Shown here: piece after piece, positions 14,553 to 33,487 of the stretch
Numbering within the stretch: the first letter of the stretch is position 1
Layout of the letters: every line of letters begins with the position of its first letter
Source: Methanobacteriaceae archaeon
Lineage (GTDB): Archaea > Methanobacteriota > Methanobacteria > Methanobacteriales > Methanobacteriaceae
NCBI GenBank assembly: GCA_013403005.1
Contig: JACBOA010000015.1
Span: 12,501-76,500 of the forward strand
Direction of reading: 5' to 3'
DNA length: 64,000 bases
Made by a program: the position numbers and the translations under genes
Notes under the pieces: model-generated
Databases searched by the model: none
Seen by the model: only the letters and a program-made list of their open reading frames with translations
Told to the model about the DNA's origin: nothing

Positions 14553-14954
14553 ATGAAGAAGGTTATTCATACCAGTGGAAAAAGAAAAACCGCCATTGCC
14601 CGGGGCAGATTCAGAGAAGGAAAAGGTCGGGTGAGAATCAACAAAAAGCCTGTCGAATTATACAGCCCTGAACTGGCACGACTAAAAATTAACGAAACAC
14701 TAACCCTGGCCGGAGATTTAGTAGACCAAGTGGATATAGATGTAAAAGTCATTGGTGGAGGAGTTATGGGACAGGCAGAAGCCGCCCGAATGGTAATAGC
14801 CAAAGGACTGGTCCAGTGGACTGGAGACATCGAACTTAAAGAAAAATTCAGTCAATACGACCGTACCATGCTGGTAGGAGACCCCCGCCGATCCGAACCA
14901 AAAAAATACGGTGGTCGTGGAGCTCGAGCCCGCAGGCAGAAGAGTTACCGATAA
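14553..14954 (+). CDS. rps9: 30S ribosomal protein S9 (uS9)
   Basis: A 133-aa uS9. It starts [19 protein letters not shown] and ends with the basic tail [14 protein letters not shown], whose terminal KSYR reaches toward P-site tRNA in known structures. GTGAGGAAGTGTAAC precedes the ATG. It is the last ribosomal gene of this run before rpoN. Confidence 0.97.
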   Translation: MKKVIHTSGKRKTAIARGRFREGKGRVRINKKPVELYSPELARLKINETLTLAGDLVDQVDIDVKVIGGGVMGQAEAARMVIAKGLVQWTGDIELKEKFSQYDRTMLVGDPRRSEPKKYGGRGARARRQKSYR

Positions 14955-15032
14955 ATTCACCAACCCCCATTTTTTATATTTAATTTATCAAAAATTTTAT
15001 AATATGTGGAAATATAGTAAAAAGAGGAGAAC

Positions 15033-15199
15033 ATGATTCCTGTAAGATGTTTGTCATGTGGAAAGGTAATATCAGCTTACTTTGAAGATTACCAGAAAAG
15101 AACTGAAAATGGGGAGGACCCCAAGGAAGTGCTGGACGACCTGGGAATCACCAAATACTGTTGCCGGAGAATGTTCATAGCCCATGTAGAAGTATGGTA

Positions 15200-15200
<1 letters not shown>
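15033..15200 (+). CDS. rpoN: DNA-directed RNA polymerase subunit N (Rpb10 homologue)
   Basis: A 55-aa protein. Its zinc-binding set CLSC (residues 6-9) and CC (43-44) matches the Rpb10 family, as do the start MIPVRCLSCGKVI and the middle DLGITKYCCRRMF. It helps join subunits D and L to the polymerase core. AGAGGAGAAC precedes the ATG. The final G of its TAG stop is also the first base of the following tRNA. Confidence 0.96.
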
Positions 15201-15388
<188 letters not shown>

Positions 15389-15461
15389 TTACTTTCAATA
15401 TAAAAACCCATTTATCATAAAAAAACCATTTTTTTATTTCACTCAAAAAGAGGCGAAATCT

Positions 15462-15659
15462 ATGGCAAGTAAAAAATTAACCCGTTTTGAAAAGGCCAGA
15501 ATAATAGGTGCCAGGGCATTACAAATTTCCATGGGAGCCAAACCAAGGGTGGATGTAACACCCGATCTGGACCCCATAGACATAGCAACCATGGAACTTC
15601 AAAAAAAGGTGCTCCCCCTAGATGTCCGACCTAGAGAAATGCATAAAAAAGCAGGATGA
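15462..15659 (+). CDS. rpoK: DNA-directed RNA polymerase subunit K (Rpb6/omega homologue)
   Basis: A 65-aa protein with the conserved RpoK/Rpb6 block [20 protein letters not shown] and [24 protein letters not shown] C-terminus. It stabilises the large subunit, like bacterial omega. It stands between the intron-bearing tRNA and enolase, an order kept in Methanobacteriales. Confidence 0.96.
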   Translation: MASKKLTRFEKARIIGARALQISMGAKPRVDVTPDLDPIDIATMELQKKVLPLDVRPREMHKKAG

Positions 15660-15828
15660 AAATAATTAGGGTATGAATTTAAAGGTATTATAATATTTAG
15701 ATGATTCTATTCGAGAATCACTAAAATCTATTCAGGCAAGAAAAAAATTATTCACAATTATTCATCAAAAAAATCATTATTATGAATAATAATCATATAA
15801 ATAAAACCTAAAAAACCATTATTTTTTA

Positions 15829-17097
<1,269 letters not shown>

Positions 17098-17293
17098 GAT
17101 GGAGTAATCGATAAAAGGTACTAAATAACAATAATTTTTTAAAATTAAAAATTCATTGGCCCTCTAAAATAAAAAAACCTCTATCCCTAATTATACTTAG
17201 TTATATGGGTATTAAAGCTGTTTAATCAGTTAAATAAGCGAATAAATTAAATAAGTTAAATTAATTAAAAAATTGAATTTAAGGAGAATTTTT

Positions 17294-17485
17294 ATGGTAA
17301 AAATAACAATTGACCACGATAATTGCGACGGAGCAGACTGTGCTGAATGTGTGGATGTCTGCCCCATGGAAGTTCTAATATTAGACGGAGACAAAATCGT
17401 CATACAGAACAAGGAAGACTGCAGCTTATGTGAAGTCTGCATGGATGTCTGCCCCAACGAAGCAGTGCAGGTGGAAGAGGAATAA
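17294..17485 (+). CDS. Small ferredoxin with two [4Fe-4S] motifs
   Basis: A 63-aa protein. The first motif, CDGADCAECVDVCP, is widened by two residues between its first two cysteines relative to the usual CxxCxxCxxxCP; the second, CSLCEVCMDVCP, is canonical. It probably shuttles electrons in the cytoplasm; the partner is unknown. The ATG at 17294 follows AAGGAG by 7 bases; an upstream in-frame start at 17273 has no binding site. It lies between eno and rps2. Confidence 0.92.
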   Translation: MVKITIDHDNCDGADCAECVDVCPMEVLILDGDKIVIQNKEDCSLCEVCMDVCPNEAVQVEEE

Positions 17486-17621
17486 TAATATTCCCTCATT
17501 CATTGGAGAGAAAAAATTCCTTCAATAAGAGGAGTGTAATATTCCATCAAGGAATAAAAAATAAGATTCCTCCATTTTAGATTATTATATACAAATAAAA
17601 TAGAAATTAGAGGTGGATAAG

Positions 17622-18218
17622 TTGTCAGAACTATTAATTCCATTGGACAAATACTTAGCAGCAGGTTTACACATAGGCACACAACAAAAAACCAAGGACA
17701 TGGAGCGTTACATTTACCGGGTGCGTGCAGACGGATTATACGTTTTAGATGTCAGGAAAACCAATGACCGAATAATATCCGGAGCAAAATTCCTGGCTAA
17801 ATTCGAACCAGAAGACATACTGGCTGTGTCTACCCGTCAGTACGGTCAGACCCCAGTGCGCAGATTTGGAGAAATAACTGGATCACAAACCATCCCTGGA
17901 AGATTCATACCAGGTACCCTAACCAACCCCAACTACGCGAAATTCATAGAACCCGAAGTACTAATGGTAACTGATCCAAGAAGCGATTCACAAGCAATAA
18001 TTGAAGCTAAGCAGATTGGATTACCAGTAGTTGCCCTCTGCGATACTGAAAACCTTCTGGGTAACGTGGACATTGTCATACCAGTTAACAACAAAGGAAG
18101 AAAAGCAATAGCCCTGGTATACTGGTTAATGGCCCGACAAATACTCAGGGAACGCCAAGTCATCGGACCTGAAGATGATCTGGATGTACCCCCATCAGAA
18201 TTCGAACTCAAAATATAA
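17622..18218 (+). CDS. rps2: 30S ribosomal protein S2 (uS2)
   Basis: A 198-aa archaeal uS2 starting [23 protein letters not shown] at 17622 is chosen because GAGGTGGATAAG stands 7 bases before it, the same pattern as the TTG-started rps14; a GTG at 17613 overlaps that site. [20 protein letters not shown] is a conserved family block. uS2 is added late in small-subunit assembly. Confidence 0.95.
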   Translation: MSELLIPLDKYLAAGLHIGTQQKTKDMERYIYRVRADGLYVLDVRKTNDRIISGAKFLAKFEPEDILAVSTRQYGQTPVRRFGEITGSQTIPGRFIPGTLTNPNYAKFIEPEVLMVTDPRSDSQAIIEAKQIGLPVVALCDTENLLGNVDIVIPVNNKGRKAIALVYWLMARQILRERQVIGPEDDLDVPPSEFELKI

Positions 18219-18297
18219 ATTTCAGGGTCTTGAGAGATTTTAGGTCCAAGACATAGTTTCATGCGTATCCAGACTGGGAGTTTTTAATTCAAATCCC

Positions 18298-18325
18298 AAG
18301 AGATGTCCAACAATCAACATCTCTT
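18298..18325 (+). terminator. Hairpin in the rps2-Memo intergenic gap
   Basis: AAGAGATGT (18298-18306) and ACATCTCTT (18317-18325) form a perfect 9-bp stem with a 10-base loop, 80 bases after the rps2 stop. It could mark the end of the rps2 transcript. No gene is visible in the 308-base gap 18219-18526. Confidence 0.35.
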
Positions 18326-18526
18326 AAATTGACCACATCCTCCTGATGCACCCTAATAATATCTTTCAATAATATAAATCCTTTAATAATATTACTCTAA
18401 TTTCAAAATAAAAAAAACATCAGTTCCAAGTTTTAAAAATATTTAAACGGGTCTGGTAAAGGTTTTTCACACCTATTTATTAAAAAGGATTATAAAAGTA
18501 TTAAAAGATAATGAAGGGGGAATCTT

Positions 18527-19375
<849 letters not shown>

Positions 19376-19641
19376 AAAAAAATGAGCCATAAAAGAAAAT
19401 AAGCCATTAAACAACTAAAAAGGCCACATCATTTAACGAGAAATATTTTCTATAACTTTCATCACGCTTTATATATTTTTATGAAAATTGTATAGCCCGT
19501 AACCGTAACTTATTCACAAATTTATTCAGCAGTATAAAACCATGGGTTCATGGTTCATAAAGGGAGAAAAAAATAGAAAACGGAGTTGTAAATTATATTT
19601 AAGTTCATATAAGGGATTTTAGATTAACGGAGTACCATCCA

Positions 19642-20625
19642 ATGACAGTCAGGGCATCCGCACCAGGTAAGGCGATTCTTTTCGGAGAACACTCAGTGGT
19701 ATACGGTAAGCCAGCCATTGCAGTGGCCGTTGACCGGAAAGCCATTGTAACCATCCAGGAAGGAACTGGGGAGGATATTCAGGTTAAAATTCCCGAGTTA
19801 GATGTTTATGGTTTAATAGATATTCCCACTGGTAAAGTAACTCCCAAAGATGAGAATTTTTCTGATGTAAATCCACCTTATAACGCAGGGATACTGGAAT
19901 ACGTTCAAAATGCTCTTTTTTCAGGTTTTTTTAAATTAGATCAGGGGCTGGACATAGATGTCCATCTGGATATTCCCCTTGGCGCAGGCTTGGGATCATC
20001 AGCAGCCATAACCGTTGCCACCATAGCAGCTGCTTCTAGCTACACTCAACAGGAGGTAACCCTAAAACAACTGGCCCGAATGGCTCACCAGGTAGAATTA
20101 AAAGTTCAAGGGTCAGCAAGTCCACTGGACACCACCATATCAACATTCGGAGGTTTCAGTTACTTCACCCATAGAAAAGGAGCAGTTAGACTGGAAACAA
20201 GCATGGAAATGCCATTAGTAGTGGGTTATACATCCAAACCGGGTAACACTGGTGAAATGGTAGAAAAGGTGAAAAAACTCCGCAGTCATCATCCCCAGAT
20301 CATAAATCCTTTACTGGATTCCATGGAAACATTAACCAATCAAGCCCGGGATGCAATTATCCAGAAGGAAGTGGATAAGGTCGGGGAGTTAATGAACATC
20401 AACCAGGGTTTACTTGACGCTCTGGGTGTTAACACCAAAGAATTATCCAGCATGGTTTACGAAGCCCGTAAGGCAGGGGCCCTAGGTTCAAAAATAACCG
20501 GAGCCGGAGGAGGTGGCAGTATTATTGCCTACTGTCCTGGTAAAACACAGGAAGTGCTTGAAAAACTAAAATCTGTTGAAAATGCTTTTCCGGTTACAAT
20601 ATCCTCAGAAGGGGTGACATGGTAA
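19642..20625 (+). CDS. mvk: Mevalonate kinase
   Basis: The 327-aa GHMP-superfamily kinase phosphorylates mevalonate, an early step toward archaeal isoprenoid lipids. Motif 1 is [21 protein letters not shown], the ATP-binding motif is [14 protein letters not shown], and motif 3 is [14 protein letters not shown]. It is followed with no gap by isopentenyl phosphate kinase, forming the start of the isoprenoid operon. Confidence 0.96.
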   Translation: MTVRASAPGKAILFGEHSVVYGKPAIAVAVDRKAIVTIQEGTGEDIQVKIPELDVYGLIDIPTGKVTPKDENFSDVNPPYNAGILEYVQNALFSGFFKLDQGLDIDVHLDIPLGAGLGSSAAITVATIAAASSYTQQEVTLKQLARMAHQVELKVQGSASPLDTTISTFGGFSYFTHRKGAVRLETSMEMPLVVGYTSKPGNTGEMVEKVKKLRSHHPQIINPLLDSMETLTNQARDAIIQKEVDKVGELMNINQGLLDALGVNTKELSSMVYEARKAGALGSKITGAGGGGSIIAYCPGKTQEVLEKLKSVENAFPVTISSEGVTW

Positions 20626-21420
20626 ATGATTATCCTTAAACTGGGTGGTAGTGTCATCACCCAAAAAGACAGAGATAAACCCACCCTGAACCCGGAAAAT
20701 CTGGAACGCATATCCCAGGAAATATCACAGAGTAATGTAAAGCAGCTCATCATAGTCCATGGAGCAGGAAGCTTCGGACACCCCTATGCCCGTAAATTTC
20801 AAATTGGCTCAGAAATTAAAGATAGAAAAGAATTTCATCGTAAAATTAAAGGATTCACCCTAACCCAAAATTCTGTGTCTAAGCTCAACCACCATGTTTG
20901 TAACTATCTCCTGAAATATGAAGTACCTGCCATAGCTTTACCACCATCATCCTTCATGGTAAGTGAGAATAAGCGTATAAAAAAAGCTAAGATAGGTATG
21001 GTTAAAAAATACCTGAAAATGGGAATGGTACCAGTCTTACATGGTGATGTGTTACTTGATGAAGATAAATCAATCCAGATGGCAGTGGTATCCGGAGACC
21101 AGATCATCACCTACCTGGCAGAGAATCTAAAAACAGATAGGATTATCTTAGGTTCAGATGTGGATGGAATCTACAATCGCGACCCCAAAGGACATCCAGA
21201 AGCCCAACTACTCCCTCTTGTTAAATCCCTGGAAGACCTGGAGTTTTTAGAAGGAGCCCGCACAGTGGATGTTACGGGAGGAATGGCCGGGAAGTTAACT
21301 GAACTTTTACGACTGGCAGAAAAAGGCATAGAATCAGAGATAATCAATGCCAGTTCCCCTCATCTAGTAGAATCTGCCCTAAGGGGTGAAAAGGTCAGGG
21401 GAACTATCATAAGGAAGTAA
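20626..21420 (+). CDS. ipk: Isopentenyl phosphate kinase
   Basis: The 264-aa amino-acid-kinase-fold enzyme phosphorylates isopentenyl phosphate to IPP in the alternative archaeal mevalonate pathway. The N-terminus [16 protein letters not shown] and the block [15 protein letters not shown], which carries the family's substrate histidine, are visible. It starts at the base after the mvk stop; GGGGTGACATGG at the mvk end supplies a binding site. Confidence 0.95.
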   Translation: MIILKLGGSVITQKDRDKPTLNPENLERISQEISQSNVKQLIIVHGAGSFGHPYARKFQIGSEIKDRKEFHRKIKGFTLTQNSVSKLNHHVCNYLLKYEVPAIALPPSSFMVSENKRIKKAKIGMVKKYLKMGMVPVLHGDVLLDEDKSIQMAVVSGDQIITYLAENLKTDRIILGSDVDGIYNRDPKGHPEAQLLPLVKSLEDLEFLEGARTVDVTGGMAGKLTELLRLAEKGIESEIINASSPHLVESALRGEKVRGTIIRK

Positions 21421-21689
21421 ATAGGATATAAATCAATAATGCGAAAAATGACTAATCGCGTTAATTAACACATTAAAATCAGATTCAGGACTTAAACTGG
21501 ACCTTAAATAGAGATAATAAATAATTCAAAGCCAATGCAGATAAAACCTTTATAAAATAATTCAAAATAATTCAAAATTTTTGATAAAAAAATCGCCCAA
21601 ATTACAATTATACTCAATAAAATTCTACAAGCACGAGAGGAATTACTAAAACAGAAAATACCAATTAACACATTAAAAGACTAAAAAAA

Positions 21690-21858
21690 GAAATTTTCAT
21701 GAATTTACTGTTAAGGGATGAAATTCATTTAGTAAGTAGATTTAATCAATGAAATTTTATGAATTTACTTTGAGTGATGGAATTGATTTATTTAGACTAA
21801 TGGAAAGATTTTTTAAGAAATTTACTTTAAAAGAAGAAAATTGATTTATTAGATTAAT
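21690..21858 (+). repeat. Three degenerate tandem repeats of about 55-60 bp upstream of the IPP isomerase gene
   Basis: Units at about 21690-21750, 21751-21801 and 21802-21858 share GAAA-TTTT-GAATTTACTT and TTGATTTATT-AGATTAAT-like blocks. The same 482-base gap (21421-21902) also holds an exact 16-bp direct repeat AATTAACACATTAAAA at 21463-21478 and 21663-21678, exactly 200 bases apart. No gene is visible in the gap, which is very AT-rich. Confidence 0.65.
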
Positions 21859-21902
21859 TTAAACGAAATTAAAGGAACTTAAAGCAAAAAAGGAAAGAAA
21901 TT

Positions 21903-25302
<3,400 letters not shown>

Positions 25303-25418
25303 CAGTCAACCTTTATTTTTCATTACTTTCACTACTTTTACTATTATCACACTTCTATGAACTGAGTAAATAAATTTGACCAAGGCAGGAAATAAATTCA
25401 CAAGTAAAAGGGATTATC

Positions 25419-27098
<1,680 letters not shown>

Positions 27099-27198
27099 GG
27101 ATGGATAAATAGGGATGGAATTTTTTTATTTTAACTCCCCTTCTTGTAAATAGAAATGATTAATTGTTAGCTCTTTTTTTCTTATTTTTCTACTCATC

Positions 27199-27294
27199 AT
27201 AACCTTTCATTACATAACCTTTCATGAACTATTTCAAATTCATACTTGACCTTTATCTTGATTTCTCATTTTATGAAATTTCTCATTTTGTGAA
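27199..27294 (+). repeat. Short tandem duplications in the gltX-AAA ATPase gap
   Basis: ATAACCTTTCAT occurs at 27199-27210 and 27214-27225, and ATTTCTCATTTTATGAA at 27261-27277 is followed directly by ATTTCTCATTTTGTGAA at 27278-27294. Near 27105 ATAAATAGGGATGG is also nearly doubled. The gap 27099-27504 has no gene; it is AT-rich and reads as a promoter region with local duplications. Confidence 0.7.
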
Positions 27295-27504
27295 TTATAC
27301 AAAATTGCAATTGCTGATTGGACTATCCTCCTTGTGAAATATATCACTAAGGTAGGGGTAAATCATTTTCTTTCTGTGAAGTTAAGGTATAACTGCCTAT
27401 AATTCCATATAAATAATAGCATATGAAATGCCCATTTAATTTATATACAAAAAGTTCTCCTTTTGGGGAGTGATATTTTTAATAATCCATTCGAGGATGT
27501 TTAA

Positions 27505-28845
27505 ATGGAATATTATCATGATGCGAAAATGCAGAAACTCTTCCAGGTCTTAGAGGAGCCTAAATCACTTGATGAAATAGATTTGCCGCGCCCTTTCATT
27601 CAGAATCTTCTTTTAAAGGTTATCAACACCTATGGGAATATTACAGTTCAGCAGATGCATGAAATTGTTGGACTGCACATAGACATCCTGGAAGAATGCC
27701 TTAAACCCATGGAAAAGGAAAACCTAATTGGCCAAACCGGTGGGGGATTCCTCTTTGCCAGTGTGGATTACACCATAAAAAAACAGGGCCACTTAAAGGC
27801 AGTTAAATTAATGGAGGAAAACCCCTACGTGGGTATCGCCCCAGTAACCTATGATGAGTACTTCAAAATCATGGAAGTCCAGTTAAAGGGAAGATACCCC
27901 ATTAAAATACCTTCAGAGGTAATTGAGAAAGCCTTCCATGATGTGGTGGGGATGGAGTACCCTAAAAAGGTTTTAACTGAATCTGCTATTGGAGGTAAGG
28001 GATTTTTTATTTACGGACCACCAGGCACTGGTAAAACTTTCCTAACCAGTAAAATGTCCGAGTTACTGCCACCCATTATCATGCCCCGTTATGTGGAATT
28101 TTCTGGGAACATAATCCAGATGTACGACCCTGATTTTCACAGGTTAAGACCTGAACAACCAGGGGATGTGAGATGGGTTAAAATATATGCACCCTTTGTA
28201 TTCACCGGATCCGAGTTGAGTACTGAGAAAATGGAAACCTTATACAATCCCAATAAGGGTGTATTTGAAACATCACCCATTATAAAAGCCAATGGAGGTG
28301 TGCTCTTACTGGATGACCTGGGAAGGCAGAAAGAAGATCCTAACGTTCTATTAAACCGGATGATCGTACCCCTGGAGAATAAGAAGGATGTGATCTACAT
28401 TAAAGGAGCACCAGTGATAGTGCACACTCATTTCATCCCCGCCCTATCCACCAACCTGGAGATCACCATTATAGATGAGGCCCACCTTAGAAGAGCACCT
28501 CTGCATGTCTACCTGGATGTTCCCAGTTCTGATGAGATTGTGGAGGTCTTCAAACGCAATCTGGACATGTTAAGGGAAGATTATGAGGAGGAAGTCCTGG
28601 AACGTTTCCGCCGAGTCTACATCCCGCAGGTGGATGGTGGTGAGAGTTTAAAACCCACCTTTGCCCATGCCCGTGACATTGCTCAGATTGCACAGGCCAT
28701 ACGAATCCGGAGGGGAGAGGAGAAGATGACAGTGGAGATATTGGAAGAAGCACTGGATCAGCATATACTGGTGTCCATGCAGCGCAAATACACTCCTGAA
28801 CTATTTGACAGAATTATAAGTCAGGGGAGTAAACCGCAAAAGTAG
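27505..28845 (+). CDS. AAA+ ATPase with N-terminal helical domain, function unknown
   Basis: A 446-aa protein. Residues 1-100 resemble a winged-helix-like domain (LPRPFIQNLLLKVINTYGN, then VGLHIDILEECLKPMEKENL). The ATPase core has Walker A GPPGTGKT at about residue 171 and Walker B LLLLDDLG-like sequence (GGVLLLDDLGRQ) near 265, followed by the arginine-containing RRAPLHVYLDVP. It resembles a family described as predicted ATPases with chaperone activity; the substrate is not known. It stands alone with long flanking gaps. Confidence 0.85.
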   Translation: MEYYHDAKMQKLFQVLEEPKSLDEIDLPRPFIQNLLLKVINTYGNITVQQMHEIVGLHIDILEECLKPMEKENLIGQTGGGFLFASVDYTIKKQGHLKAVKLMEENPYVGIAPVTYDEYFKIMEVQLKGRYPIKIPSEVIEKAFHDVVGMEYPKKVLTESAIGGKGFFIYGPPGTGKTFLTSKMSELLPPIIMPRYVEFSGNIIQMYDPDFHRLRPEQPGDVRWVKIYAPFVFTGSELSTEKMETLYNPNKGVFETSPIIKANGGVLLLDDLGRQKEDPNVLLNRMIVPLENKKDVIYIKGAPVIVHTHFIPALSTNLEITIIDEAHLRRAPLHVYLDVPSSDEIVEVFKRNLDMLREDYEEEVLERFRRVYIPQVDGGESLKPTFAHARDIAQIAQAIRIRRGEEKMTVEILEEALDQHILVSMQRKYTPELFDRIISQGSKPQK

Positions 28846-29140
28846 CCAGTGCAATAAACCCTGATAAATTCTAATATTGAAAAAATAGATTTTTCCAACT
28901 CTTTTTAAGGACATTAGAATACCAATAAGATTAATCTGGTTCGAAGAACACAATCAAGTATAATCAATAAGCTAACAAATAAGGATAATAGATTCATCGC
29001 CTTTAAAGCTTTAATCCTCATCTTAAAAGCATTTAAAGCCATTTTAAACCATTATCATGCATGGTCATTGTTGTGGGGAAATGTTTTTAATAGGCTATGG
29101 ACAATATAAGAGAGGTTAAAATCACAACGAGGATGATCAC

Positions 29141-30163
29141 ATGACATGCAATATACTAGTAGGAGGAGGCTGGGGAGATGAAGGTAAAGGTAAATGCATT
29201 ACCTACCTTTGTTACCAGGATAAACCGGAAATCATTGCCAGAGCAGGTGTGGGGCCCAATGCAGGGCATTCAGTGGAGTTTAATGGTGAAAAATATGGGC
29301 TGAGGATGATCCCATCAGGATTCGTTCACACCGGAGCACGGCTGCTTATAGGTGCAGGGGTACTGGTAGATCCAGCAGTATTCCACTATGAACTGGACTA
29401 TCTAAACAAGTATAAGGTGAAAAGTAGAACCTTTGCTGATTACCGCTGCGCTATAATTGAAGAAGAACACAAAGAACAGGATAAGGGATCAGACCATCTC
29501 CACAAAAAGATTGGAAGCACCGGAACTGGCTGCGGACCCGCAAACCGGGACCGTGCTTTACGTACCATTAAACAGGCCATTGATATTGATTCCATGGATG
29601 GTTTCACTGCTGATGTGCCCCTGGAAGTTAACACCGCCCTGGATGAAGGTCGGGATGTTTTCATCGAAGGATCTCAGGGTTTCGGATTATCACTTTATTA
29701 TGGAACTTACCCCTTTGTTACCAGTAAGGACACCACAGCCTCCTCTGCAGCAGCAGATGTTGGTGTGGGTCCCACCCGTATTGATGATGTTATTGTTGTT
29801 TTCAAATCCTACATAACCCGTGTGGGAGAAGGTCCATTCCCCTCTGAGATGAAACAGGAAGAAGCTGAAAAAATGGGTCTGGAAGAATATGGTACAGTAA
29901 CTGGCAGAAGACGAAGAGTGGGACTCTTTGATATGGACCTTGCCCGGGAAAGTTGCATGATTAACGGGGCAACGCAGATAGCTTTAACCTGTGTGGACAG
30001 ATTATACCCGTCATGTGAAAGAGTGACAGAATACTCAGACCTATCTGGTGAGATAAAGAGGTTTGTGGAAGAGATTGAAAATGAAACCAAGGTACCGGTG
30101 ACCATAATCAGCACCGGCCCGGACCTGGCAGACACCATCGACCTCAGGGAAGAGCTAATGTAA
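29141..30163 (+). CDS. purA: Adenylosuccinate synthetase, short archaeal form
   Basis: The 340-aa enzyme makes adenylosuccinate from IMP, aspartate and GTP, the first committed step to AMP. The GTP/IMP site [11 protein letters not shown] is at residues 8-18 and [14 protein letters not shown] is conserved. The archaeal form is about 90 residues shorter than bacterial PurA, so the length is normal. The upstream gap (28846-29140) shows only AT-rich promoter-like sequence. Confidence 0.95.
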   Translation: MTCNILVGGGWGDEGKGKCITYLCYQDKPEIIARAGVGPNAGHSVEFNGEKYGLRMIPSGFVHTGARLLIGAGVLVDPAVFHYELDYLNKYKVKSRTFADYRCAIIEEEHKEQDKGSDHLHKKIGSTGTGCGPANRDRALRTIKQAIDIDSMDGFTADVPLEVNTALDEGRDVFIEGSQGFGLSLYYGTYPFVTSKDTTASSAAADVGVGPTRIDDVIVVFKSYITRVGEGPFPSEMKQEEAEKMGLEEYGTVTGRRRRVGLFDMDLARESCMINGATQIALTCVDRLYPSCERVTEYSDLSGEIKRFVEEIENETKVPVTIISTGPDLADTIDLREELM

Positions 30164-30335
30164 TTGGACAGAATAAAACTAATAACATTATATTTTCAAC
30201 AGACATCCTCATTTTTTTTTAAACAATTTTTTAAACAATTCCTATTTTATAGGGAACCATTTTCAGGTGAAATCCACTAGTTTATATGAAATTTACCATC
30301 ATTCAAGGGTATTGAACTTTAAAGGGGGTTAATGA

Positions 30336-30641
30336 ATGTTGGAAATAACAGTCCACGAGATAAGGGGGCACTGCCCAGTGTATAAAAAGGGCGACCTCAT
30401 GGTATTTAAGGATCCGGAGATAATTCTGGATGAAACGGATGCCCTGTGCACCCATGCCCTGTCCACCATCTTACACTACACTACTATCCTGGAGCATAAA
30501 TGGATCCCACTGGAACTGGGACTCACCAGGGAAGGTGATGAGGATCATGCTTATCTGCAATGTGTTGACCCTGCTCGACCCTACACAGATGGGGGAACAG
30601 TGATATTCCGTTGCAGGAAAGTGGATCGTAAAGAGGATTAA
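30336..30641 (+). CDS. TIGR04076 family small protein
   Basis: A 101-aa protein whose layout (I.VHEIRGHCPVYKKGDL..F, then CTHALSTILHY, ending VIFRCRK) matches the TIGR04076 family as I recall it. Its function is unknown; the family is common in anaerobes and is cysteine-containing. AAAGGGGGTTAATGA gives a good ribosome binding site. No operon partner is evident. Confidence 0.78.
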   Translation: MLEITVHEIRGHCPVYKKGDLMVFKDPEIILDETDALCTHALSTILHYTTILEHKWIPLELGLTREGDEDHAYLQCVDPARPYTDGGTVIFRCRKVDRKED

Positions 30642-30928
30642 TAAACAAGAAAGTGGATTATCAACTGGATTAATAGATAAGAAAGTGGATTATCAAGTGG
30701 GTTTTAGATAAAATAGTCCTTATTTTATAATCCATAAGTTTTATGATAATATAAAATTCACAAAATATGTATTGAATGGTCAGAAATCAGCATCATTAAA
30801 TGGATATCCACAGGGAACTAAATGGAAAGTTCTATCCGCAGGCAACAACAAAACAATATTACTAGAATAGAAACAACAATACAATACTACTAGAACAGAA
30901 AATATCATATTCTTGGAGGGTGGTGGAT

Positions 30929-31825
<897 letters not shown>

Positions 31826-32089
31826 ACTTTGAGATCATCTCCCAAAGAAATCAATAGATCATTTCTCAAGTAATCAGGTGAAGGTTATGTTTTTATGTTG
31901 TAAATTGCTAAAGAAAACCTGAAAGTTAAATCTATTTGAATTTTCTATCTGTATAAGACCTTTGAGAATAGTTTCATCACCATTCTCACACTTTTATATC
32001 AACTAATTTATTAAGTACTTTAATTAAGGATTATAGTATTGAATGTTCTTTTAACTTAGGTATTAACTTTTATGCATGAGATGAGTACT

Positions 32090-32983
32090 ATGAAGCTTTA
32101 TATTATAAGTTCCGGGAATTATGGTAGTCGCATTGTGAACAGTCTGGCAGAGATGGGACTGGCCAGTAGCATGGTGGGTTTAGAGGAGATACCTGATGAC
32201 CTGCCAGAGTTCATAGACGACTTTTCAGGGTACGTGCCCCGGAACATCCCCCAGGCAGACCTCATACTGGCAGTGGGGCTCTTTGGAGATATAAACATGG
32301 TGGTGCCCATCATCGCAGAAAAAAGCGGGGCTAAATCAGTTATCATACCCCTCCATGACCCGGCACAGGTACCACCAGGACTGCAAAGAGAAATCCAGGA
32401 ATCAGCCCCAGATGTTAAGATAGTGTTCCCCAAACCATTCTGTTCACTGGAACCCGTGGGAGATGAATTCATAGATGAATTCGCCAGAGAATTCGGGAAA
32501 CCAGTGCTGGAGATAGATGCAGATGGTATCATCAGAAAAGTTAAGGTTATAAGGAGTGCACCCTGTGGCAGCACCCATTACATAGCTGAGAATATTGAAG
32601 GCTTCCCAGCAGAGGAAGCAGAACTGGAAGCAGGGAATAAACTGCACAACTATCCCTGCAATGCCAGCATGGGCACAGATTCGGTAGTGGGAGACACCAT
32701 ACTCCACCTGGCAGGTTACCAGACCAAAGAAGCAGTTAGAAGAGCGCTGGGTTTTGCTATGAAATCGGCAGTGGTGGATCATGAGACTTGTGAAGCAGAT
32801 GAATGTGAACACGAATGTATTAAACACTGCCCCCAGGTACAGATTGGCATGGACACAGTCCGATTAAATGAGAACCAGCAGGCAGTTATTGACCCGGCAA
32901 CCTGCGGCTGTTGTGAGATATGCATACAGGAATGTCCCTACGGTTCAATAGAAATGGAAGAGAAGAAGTTTCCAATTGAATGA
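32090..32983 (+). CDS. DUF166 protein with C-terminal ferredoxin domain (copy 2)
   Basis: The 297-aa paralogue of the gene before it, collinear from MKLYIISSGNYGSRIVNSL to the C-terminal clusters CEADECEHECIKHCP and CGCCEICIQECP. All cysteine motifs of the N-terminal domain are kept (PKPFCSLEPVGD, SAPCGSTHYIA, HNYPCNAS). The start at 32090 is chosen by alignment with copy 1; an in-frame ATG at 32072 has no ribosome binding site. The pair probably arose by tandem duplication and has diverged strongly at DNA level. Confidence 0.87.
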   Translation: MKLYIISSGNYGSRIVNSLAEMGLASSMVGLEEIPDDLPEFIDDFSGYVPRNIPQADLILAVGLFGDINMVVPIIAEKSGAKSVIIPLHDPAQVPPGLQREIQESAPDVKIVFPKPFCSLEPVGDEFIDEFAREFGKPVLEIDADGIIRKVKVIRSAPCGSTHYIAENIEGFPAEEAELEAGNKLHNYPCNASMGTDSVVGDTILHLAGYQTKEAVRRALGFAMKSAVVDHETCEADECEHECIKHCPQVQIGMDTVRLNENQQAVIDPATCGCCEICIQECPYGSIEMEEKKFPIE

Positions 32984-33170
32984 AATTTTAAGAATTTTAG
33001 AAGGGTTTAAGCAAAGTTCCCCCTATACTTAATATTTGTTCATTCTTACAGCCATGGAGTTAACTGATGGACAAATCATTAGCATAATATGTTTTTAAAC
33101 TAATAAAAGTAGATGTTAGTTAATTCTAAACCTTTTAGAGGTGCTTAGGGGGCTATTTAGATATTATATT

Positions 33171-33201
33171 TATATGGTAAATTAACCATATAGTATACCA
33201 T
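33171..33201 (+). promoter_or_regulatory. Palindromic operator upstream of the antitoxin gene
   Basis: TATATGGT (33171-33178) and ACCATATA (33185-33192) are perfect inverted arms around AAATTA, and a further half-site TATACCAT follows at 33194-33201. It lies 23-53 bases before the ATG of the ribbon-helix-helix protein at 33224, the usual place for antitoxin autoregulation. Confidence 0.6.
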
Positions 33202-33223
33202 CTAAATATTGAGGTTAAGTTCT

Positions 33224-33487
33224 ATGGCTACTCAAAAAGTTAAAACAAACATGAACATTGAGCGAGACTTGTTAAAAGAATTAAAGATATTGGCAAATAG
33301 TAAAGAAACCACACAGACAGAGATTATAAATCAGTTACTGAAAAAAGGAATAATGCTTGAAAAAGAGGAGAAAAAGCAGAAAAAAACCAAAGGAGATAAT
33401 TTTCTCAAATTAGCAGGCATAGTAACTGCTAAAAAACCATTTAGTGCAACTGAAGAAGTAAAGAAGTTGAGAAATGGTGAGTTATGA
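33224..33487 (+). CDS. Ribbon-helix-helix antitoxin-like protein
   Basis: An 87-aa protein with an N-terminal ribbon-helix-helix pattern (VKTNMNIERDLLKELKILANSK then TQTEIINQLLKKGI, quoted in part), a lysine/glutamate-rich middle, and a C-terminal tail likely to wrap a PIN partner (FLKLAGIVTAKKPFSATEEVKKLR). It is VapB-like. ATG 33224 follows GAGGT by 8 bases. Its stop overlaps the toxin start by four bases (ATGA). Confidence 0.8.
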   Translation: MATQKVKTNMNIERDLLKELKILANSKETTQTEIINQLLKKGIMLEKEEKKQKKTKGDNFLKLAGIVTAKKPFSATEEVKKLRNGEL

